Of a stretch of 64,000 nt of DNA, positions 59,275 through 64,000 are shown piece by piece (within the stretch, counting starts at the first letter, position 1; every line of letters begins with the position of its first letter). The notes under the pieces were generated by a model, which worked only from the letters and a program-made list of their open reading frames with translations, did not search any database and was not told where the DNA came from. Source of the stretch: Paenibacillus_AA sp045062745 (GTDB lineage Bacteria; Bacillota; Bacilli; Paenibacillales; NBRC-103111); assembly GCF_045062745.1 (NCBI RefSeq), contig NZ_JBJGED010000026.1:42266-106265 (forward strand). Direction: 5' to 3'. Both the position numbers and the translations under genes were made by a program.

Positions 59275-60555
59275 TTGATTGGGCAACCCCGCATTAGCGT
59301 CACTCCGAATCCGGCGATGCTGGACGAGCCGGCCGACATACGTATCAGCGGTGCCCCTGCGAATGCTTGGATTACGGTCCGGGCTGCCGTTCGGGACAAC
59401 TGGGGTACGGATTGGGAATCGTTCGGGGAATTTTGGGTAGATTCGCGAGGAGAATGCCGCGTCGCGGTACAGATTCCCCGGGAAGGTACATACCGCTGCG
59501 CGGATCCGATGGGGCTCATCTGGTCGATGGTGCGCAAGGGAACCGATCCAGCCCATCGCACTCCGTTCGCACCGCTGCAGACGAAGCTTAATGTGCTCGT
59601 CAACGGGGAGAAGGTTGCCGAGACAGTCTGGACCCGCTGGATGATCGCGCCACATGTGGTACGCACTCCCGTTAGGGAAAACGGACTCGTCGGAACCTTT
59701 TTCGTACCGGACTCTGGCGGTCCCTATCCCGCTATCGTCGTGCTGGGCGGTTCGGAAGGAGGGTTGAGGGAGAATAACGCGGCGCTGCTCGCCGCGCATG
59801 GGTTCGCGGCGCTGGCGCTCGCTTACTTCAAGGCAGGGGCACTGCCGCAGCAGTTGATGCATATTCCCTTGGAGTACATTCATTCCGGTATCCGATGGCT
59901 GCAGGCCCAGCCGAATGTCGCGGCAGCTAAATTAGGGATCGTGGGTACGTCCAGAGGCGGAGAGTTGGCGCTATTGTGCGCCAGCCTGTTCCCGGAGATC
60001 CGGGCGGTAGTAGGGCTCGTTCCGAGTCATGTTGTGAACGGAGGCCTCGGACAAGCACCTAGCGGGGAAAGACCGTTCGCATGGACCTGGAAAGGGGCCG
60101 GGATCCCCTACATGGACTCTCCGGCGCCGCTGGAAGTCAGGCAGGAACTGAAACGGCAGAGGGAAGCGGGAGAGCCGCTGCAGTACAGGCCGTATTTTCT
60201 AAGCCAACTCGTGGATGAGGCTAGGGTGGATGAAGTGAAGATTCCGGTTCACGATATTCAAGGCCCCGTGCTTCTCGTCTCCGGGGGCGATGACCGGATG
60301 TGGCCCTCCTCCATTTATTGCGAACGGATCATCGAGCAGCTGGCCCGACACAACCATCCGTATGAGAGGATGCACCTGCTCTATCCGGAGGCCGGGCACT
60401 TGATTTATGCCCCATACGGTCCCATGACCGACCGGGGCAACGAATACGTCATGGGCGGTACCCCGGAAGTCGATGCGAAGGCGCAGGCTGATGCGTGGCC
60501 GGAGATCGTAGCCTTCTTGACCCGGTCGCTCGGCGAACCGACGCTCGCGCGCTAA
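59275..60555 (+). CDS. BAAT/acyl-CoA thioesterase-like alpha/beta hydrolase
   Basis: 426 residues, TTG start after GGAGGAGG. N-terminal beta-sandwich (acyl-CoA thioesterase/bile acid-CoA:amino acid N-acyltransferase N-domain type, about 1-125) followed by an alpha/beta hydrolase domain. Nucleophile S226 in GIVGTSRGGELAL, acid D339/D340 in SGGDDRMWPS and H375 in EAGHLIY. In BAAT the nucleophile is Cys; Ser here points to a thioesterase or esterase. Its stop overlaps the convergent PhyH gene by 4 bp. Confidence 0.88.
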   Translation: MIGQPRISVTPNPAMLDEPADIRISGAPANAWITVRAAVRDNWGTDWESFGEFWVDSRGECRVAVQIPREGTYRCADPMGLIWSMVRKGTDPAHRTPFAPLQTKLNVLVNGEKVAETVWTRWMIAPHVVRTPVRENGLVGTFFVPDSGGPYPAIVVLGGSEGGLRENNAALLAAHGFAALALAYFKAGALPQQLMHIPLEYIHSGIRWLQAQPNVAAAKLGIVGTSRGGELALLCASLFPEIRAVVGLVPSHVVNGGLGQAPSGERPFAWTWKGAGIPYMDSPAPLEVRQELKRQREAGEPLQYRPYFLSQLVDEARVDEVKIPVHDIQGPVLLVSGGDDRMWPSSIYCERIIEQLARHNHPYERMHLLYPEAGHLIYAPYGPMTDRGNEYVMGGTPEVDAKAQADAWPEIVAFLTRSLGEPTLAR

Positions 60556-61385
60556 CATTCCGCTTGCGTCATCTCGTTTGTAAACGCCAGCTTATACTGC
60601 TCGGGCGTCATCTTCACCGCCGATAACGGCGCGTAGTGGAATTGTAGTGCTCGACGACGCTGGTTCGACAAGTTCGGCGGCGTGCCGTGATGGAGCAGAC
60701 CGGAGAAGATCATCAGCCCGCCGGGCTTGAGCGGAACGGTCTCGTCGCGCGGGATGTCGACTGAGGCGTCGCATAGCTGCCAGTCGCGTACCGAGTAATG
60801 CGGGACCGGTCCTTCGCGGTGCGAGCCCGGTATGACATGCATGCATCCGTTCTCGTGTGTCGCTTCATCGAGGGCGATCCAGACGCCGGCCACCATTCTT
60901 GTGAAAGAAAAGTTCGGATACGCCATGTCCTGGTGCCACGGCTTCTCGATCCCGGCGTCCGGGGACGGCGGCTTGAGCAGCGCCTGGTCTTCGCAGAAAC
61001 GCGCATCCTCGCCGAAAATTCGGTTCAGAATGCCCAGAACGGCAGGATGGTAGCAGATGCGATGCAAGGCCGGACAATGATCAATGAACTTGTGCAGCTT
61101 GCGCACGACGAATTCCCGCTCCTCCGGCGTGCTCCATTGGGCATCGCGCATGAGCTGAATTTTGGGTCCGACGATCCGGCCATGAATGACATCGGTGATG
61201 TCCTGAAGCGCATCTCGCACTTCCTCAGGCGTGAGGACCTGTTCGATCGCGACATAACCGAGCTCCTTGTACTTCCTCAGAGAATCGTCGGTGAAGTCCT
61301 CGGGCTTGCTCAGGCGGTGGGGTGCGATTTTATCGAATCGGTACAGCTGTTCCTTGATTAAAACCGGATCCGCGGCGGGCTTCAT
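60552..61385 (-). CDS. Phytanoyl-CoA dioxygenase (PhyH) family protein
   Basis: 277 residues from the ATG at 61385 (GAGGAGG 9 bases upstream; the frame opens six codons earlier). Fe(II)/2-oxoglutarate-dependent oxygenase with H151-x-D153 (PWHQDMAYPN), distal His H232 or H233 (SGLLHHGTPPN) and the 2-oxoglutarate-binding arginine region NQRRRALQFHY. Hydroxylates an unknown small molecule. Single gene with no pathway partner nearby. Confidence 0.92.
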   Translation of the reverse strand: MKPAADPVLIKEQLYRFDKIAPHRLSKPEDFTDDSLRKYKELGYVAIEQVLTPEEVRDALQDITDVIHGRIVGPKIQLMRDAQWSTPEEREFVVRKLHKFIDHCPALHRICYHPAVLGILNRIFGEDARFCEDQALLKPPSPDAGIEKPWHQDMAYPNFSFTRMVAGVWIALDEATHENGCMHVIPGSHREGPVPHYSVRDWQLCDASVDIPRDETVPLKPGGLMIFSGLLHHGTPPNLSNQRRRALQFHYAPLSAVKMTPEQYKLAFTNEMTQAEC

Positions 61386-61596
61386 AGGTCGCTGCCTCCT
61401 CATTGAGTTGATAGCTCTATCGTACTGGAACCGAACCCGGCATGGAATGGAACAGCTTGCTCCGGGATGTTGTGAACCGTATATTTCGGTGATCTCTGCA
61501 ATGGATGTGGCGGCATTTACTAGCTGCTATACATTGATAAGATACATATGAAAAGTTATAATGCTAGAAGAGTCCAATAGGGGGAGGCCGCTAATT

Positions 61597-62292
61597 TTGA
61601 CACTTACGTACGTCATAGCCGGAGTGGTCGTGCTGTTAGCGAGTATCGGCGGTTACATCTACGCCTCGTCGGTGAGCAAGCAGAATACGAGCCGGTTGAA
61701 GAAGGAACAGAAAGCTCAGCTTCACCAGAAAACCAAGGTGATTCAACGCATAGGGCATGCGCTGCTCGCGGTATCGATTCTATTATTTTTGGCGGCCCTG
61801 ATGCAAAATGCGAGAAAATACAGCATCGAGAACTTGAACTATAAAGCCGCGATTGAAGTGACGCAAGATCGCAATTACGGCGAAGGCCATACCGATAGTC
61901 CGGTGAACTATGAAATGAAATTTCCGACTTCCGGCCAGCACAGTCCACACGATCTGAAATACGGCTTCTATGAGGAAAAGCCGCAGACCGAGAAGCTCGT
62001 CCATAATATGGAGCACGGCGATATTCTTATTTATTACCGGACGGATTTACCCGAGGAGCAGCTCAAGATCGTGAAGCGCTTGACCAAGTTCGAGAAGGCG
62101 GGCTCCGGCGTTTTGGCCGTCCCGAGCAACGATGTTCCGGCCGAGGCGGGCGTATGGGTGACGGCGTGGACCAAGACGCTTCAACTGAAGGCGTTCGACG
62201 AAAAGCAGATCGGCACGTTCATCTATGAGAATATAAATCGGGGTCCTGAAGTGATCCCGCCTGAGACTCGTCGAGGCGGCGGGACGATGTAA
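61597..62292 (+). CDS. DUF3105 membrane protein
   Basis: 231 residues from the TTG at 61597 (GGGGGAGG 9 bases upstream; an ATG at 61561 has no site). Two N-terminal hydrophobic segments (YVIAGVVVLLASIGGYIYAS and ALLAVSILLFLAAL) precede an extracellular domain with the DUF3105 hallmark VHNMEHGDILIYYR. Function of the family is unknown. Confidence 0.82.
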   Translation: MTLTYVIAGVVVLLASIGGYIYASSVSKQNTSRLKKEQKAQLHQKTKVIQRIGHALLAVSILLFLAALMQNARKYSIENLNYKAAIEVTQDRNYGEGHTDSPVNYEMKFPTSGQHSPHDLKYGFYEEKPQTEKLVHNMEHGDILIYYRTDLPEEQLKIVKRLTKFEKAGSGVLAVPSNDVPAEAGVWVTAWTKTLQLKAFDEKQIGTFIYENINRGPEVIPPETRRGGGTM

Positions 62293-62299
62293 GGGAGGA

Positions 62300-62323
62300 G
62301 GCAGCCGAAAGGCTGTCTTTTTT
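62300..62323 (+). terminator. Terminator of the DUF3105 gene
   Basis: A 7-bp stem with one G-U pair, GAAA tetraloop, and six T. Confidence 0.88.
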
Positions 62324-62344
62324 GTTGTATAAGATAAGGAAAAC

Positions 62345-62590
62345 CCCAGTTCAACTGGGTCCAGTAAAGCTTATAACTAGGAATAGTCATACCTTGAATA
62401 AGATGGGAGCCGGTCTGCCAACCGCTACCATGAATTCAGGAGGACAAGGGAACAGAGCCGTCTAGCACATACGAAATGGTGCTGCAATATCAAATCATAG
62501 TCGAGGTAGAAGCGTGCCCTTTTGCATTTCAAGCAGCTTGAGGAGCAGGCGCAGCGCACTCTGTCAGTCGTCAGAGTGCGCTTTGCTTTT
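62345..62590 (+). ncRNA. Possible small non-coding RNA
   Basis: No supported ORF lies between 62324 and 62735. TTCAAC (62350-62355), 16-bp spacer, TATAAC (62372-62377) could be a promoter, and a strong terminator ends at about 62590. Between them are short hairpins (for example AGCAC..GTGCT near 62464) and a purine-rich stretch AGGAGGACAAGGGAACAG. I do not recognise an RNA family. An alternative is an old gene remnant. Confidence 0.35.
62553..62590 (+). terminator. Strong terminator without an assigned gene
   Basis: A perfect 11-bp stem (62553-62563 with 62572-62582), 8-nt loop, then TTGCTTTT. The stem also reads well on the minus strand and may end the DUF559 transcript. Confidence 0.8.
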
Positions 62591-62735
62591 GCGGGGGCTG
62601 TGATGGAGGGGAATGAAAGCGGTGGGATATGATGAGGAGCGTTTAAGTCTATAAGGTTGGGATGCGTAGAAACTTGTTGTACTTGGAAGGTGAGGCTTTG
62701 GGGAATATTAGTTAAGTTGGCTTTCCAGGTATGCG

Positions 62736-63413
62736 TTATTGCTGTGATTCGGCTAAGGATTGAACCAGCGTGTAGGAGCGAATACGCTTAACAGATGCAT
62801 GCGGGGCGAACAGTCCTTCATCCACGAAACGGCGCATCCACTGGACGGCAGACGCCCGGCTAATCTCGAATGCGCCTGCCACTTGGGAAGGCGTTAGTCG
62901 ACCCGAATTCCGACTCGCCATATCGATAACGTAATTTCGCCGGAGCGACCAATGGTCTACCTCTTTGGCCGTTATTCTTCCGTGCGTAAGGGACCACCAA
63001 TGACCGATGGCCTGCTTGATTTGGCGTTCGCACACTTGGGGAGTTTTCTCCACCTGATTCGCAGAAAATCTCAGCACGATCCAGCCTGCCAGGACAAGAT
63101 CATTCTGACGGGCGAGATGATCGTCGAACTCTGCCGGGGATATGTTCCGTGCATGAGTTGTGAAACCGTCGATTTCGATCAGCAGTTTGATTCCATGCAG
63201 AATATAGACGAAATCAATGAATCGCTGTCCCCCCTTAAAGTCCCGAAACGGATACTCCGCACGAAGCCCCTCGAAATTGAACTGAAACCCAGGTCCCCAT
63301 ACTTGCCTAAGAAAGAGCACCTCAACCTCCCCCAGCTTGCTGCGGTATGACCCGAGTCGCGTGGCTTCCCGCTCGAATTGCTCGATAAAAGCCCGCAGGT
63401 TCGGATGGTCCAT
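62736..63413 (-). CDS. DUF559-type (Vsr-like) nuclease domain protein with C-terminal helix-turn-helix
   Basis: 225 residues. The central part has the PD-(D/E)xK pattern of DUF559/Vsr-like endonucleases: D67 in RFIDFVYI, E80-x-D82 in LLIEIDGFTTHARN, then HLARQNDLVLAGWIVLRFSANQV. The last about 60 residues look like a winged helix (LTPSQVAGAFEISRASAVQWMRRFVDEGLF). May act in DNA repair or turnover; stand-alone with no methylase nearby. GAGGAG lies before the ATG. Confidence 0.83.
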   Translation of the reverse strand: MDHPNLRAFIEQFEREATRLGSYRSKLGEVEVLFLRQVWGPGFQFNFEGLRAEYPFRDFKGGQRFIDFVYILHGIKLLIEIDGFTTHARNISPAEFDDHLARQNDLVLAGWIVLRFSANQVEKTPQVCERQIKQAIGHWWSLTHGRITAKEVDHWSLRRNYVIDMASRNSGRLTPSQVAGAFEISRASAVQWMRRFVDEGLFAPHASVKRIRSYTLVQSLAESQQ

Positions 63414-63460
63414 CTATTGCATCTCCTCCATTCGTCGTTATGCCCAGTGAGAAAACAAAA

Positions 63461-63498
63461 AACACCCCAAACAGACGTTAGTCTGTTTACAGGGTGTT
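63461..63498 (-). terminator. Terminator-like hairpin on the minus strand
   Basis: AACACCC..AAACAGAC pairs with GTCTGTTT..GGGTGTT; on the minus strand it is followed by a T-rich run. It lies upstream of the DUF559 gene, so it ends a minus-strand transcript from the region 63499-64000 or attenuates the DUF559 gene. Confidence 0.7.
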
Positions 63499-63718
63499 CT
63501 TCACTCCGGCATACTATAACCTTAGTACACCAAAATTGAGCGAAAATCACAAACAGGTTGTGGGATCGTCGCGAGAAATGGGTCCATGGAATGAACTTGT
63601 TAGGCAAAGTTTACAAATAAGCATAGTACCTTAACATGATTCCGCTGTTTACGGCAACAAATGATCGGATTGTAAGGCTATCTTCGGCTAAAAGTAAACC
63701 GCGCTTTAGTATTAACCG

Positions 63719-63935
63719 AAGATTGGCTTACAAAAAGGTGCGGACGGCCGAAAAGGTGCTCAGATAGTATATTTACCCTAACAATTTGTAAACTTTGGTT
63801 TACAAGGCGGTGCGGACGGCGGGAAAGGTGCCCAGATTGTAAATTCACCCATACAAAAGTGTAAACTTCGGTCTACAGGGCGGCGCGGATGGCCGGAAAG
63901 TTGCCCGGATAGTAAATCTATCCGTTACTACTTAG
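63719..63935. repeat. 72-73-bp tandem repeats, three copies
   Basis: The segment GGTGCGGACGGCCG and its flanks recur with GCGGACGG at 63740 and 63812 and GCGGATGG at 63885. Each unit contains a (C/T)TACA...GGTGC...GTAAA pattern with diverged ends; a partial further copy may lie at 63667-63700. No gene is supported between 63499 and 64000. Confidence 0.85.
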
Positions 63936-64000
63936 GTAGCGCAAGATTAAAAGTGGAAATGCCCTCGATAGGCTAGCTGAAGGGAAGCAATAATCGGTCG

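Overview
The window is a GC-rich chromosomal segment of an endospore-forming Gram-positive bacterium, most likely Paenibacillaceae (Paenibacillus or Cohnella type). The reasons are a gerA-type germinant receptor operon, a spore-coat transglutaminase (tgl), an S-layer-homology protein, LplB/YtcP-type sugar permeases next to a membrane-bound AraC regulator, strong AGGAGG ribosome binding sites and many TTG starts. No rRNA, tRNA, CRISPR array, phage or transposase was seen. All calls come from reading the sequence; no database search was run.

Layout. 0-5.7 kb: end of a probable type IV pilus/secretion locus (5'-truncated surface protein, CheY-like regulator with a huge acidic linker, prepilin peptidase, small MCP) and a DUF5658 membrane protein. 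6-7.3 kb: NADP-type glutamate dehydrogenase. 7.5-8.0 kb: 51-bp tandem repeat array. 8.1-11.8 kb: heterodimeric ABC exporter with one degenerate ATP site. 12-27 kb: carbohydrate locus holding an AraC regulator, a four-gene operon (COG3618 lactonase, tagaturonate reductase, altronate dehydratase, zinc dehydrogenase) that fits L-galactonate to 2-keto-3-deoxygluconate, then a membrane AraC regulator, a lyase-like protein and an SBP-permease-permease importer. 27-35 kb: histidine kinase/OmpR-type regulator divergent from a MacA-MacB-like export operon with a large secreted protein. 35.4-39.4 kb: ger operon on the minus strand. 39.6-41.5 kb: two paralogous secreted proteins. 41.6-48.6 kb: DHA2 exporter, MmcQ/YjbR protein, GntR-SBP chimera, orphan solute-binding lipoprotein, LplT-like transporter, Nudix hydrolase. 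48.7-55.7 kb: membrane protein, SLH protein, heparinase II/III-like protein, tgl. 55.8-63.4 kb: methyltransferase, GNAT and a GNAT remnant, PadR/FtsW-like pair, BAAT-like hydrolase, PhyH oxygenase, DUF3105 protein, DUF559 nuclease-like protein; the window ends in another tandem repeat.

How parts work together. The most striking regulatory signal is a promoter module found three times: six YTCAGC-like hexamers spaced exactly 11 bp, with a -10 box exactly 70 bp after the first hexamer. It lies upstream of the macA-like operon (29.35 kb) and of both secreted paralogs (39.50 and 40.64 kb). The OmpR-family regulator encoded divergently from the first copy is the obvious candidate activator, so the window probably contains a two-component system together with much of its regulon. 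A second local circuit may be the GntR-SBP chimera and the orphan SBP gene, which share a 16-bp motif. A third is the membrane AraC protein, with similar elements in front of the lyase-like gene and the SBP gene.
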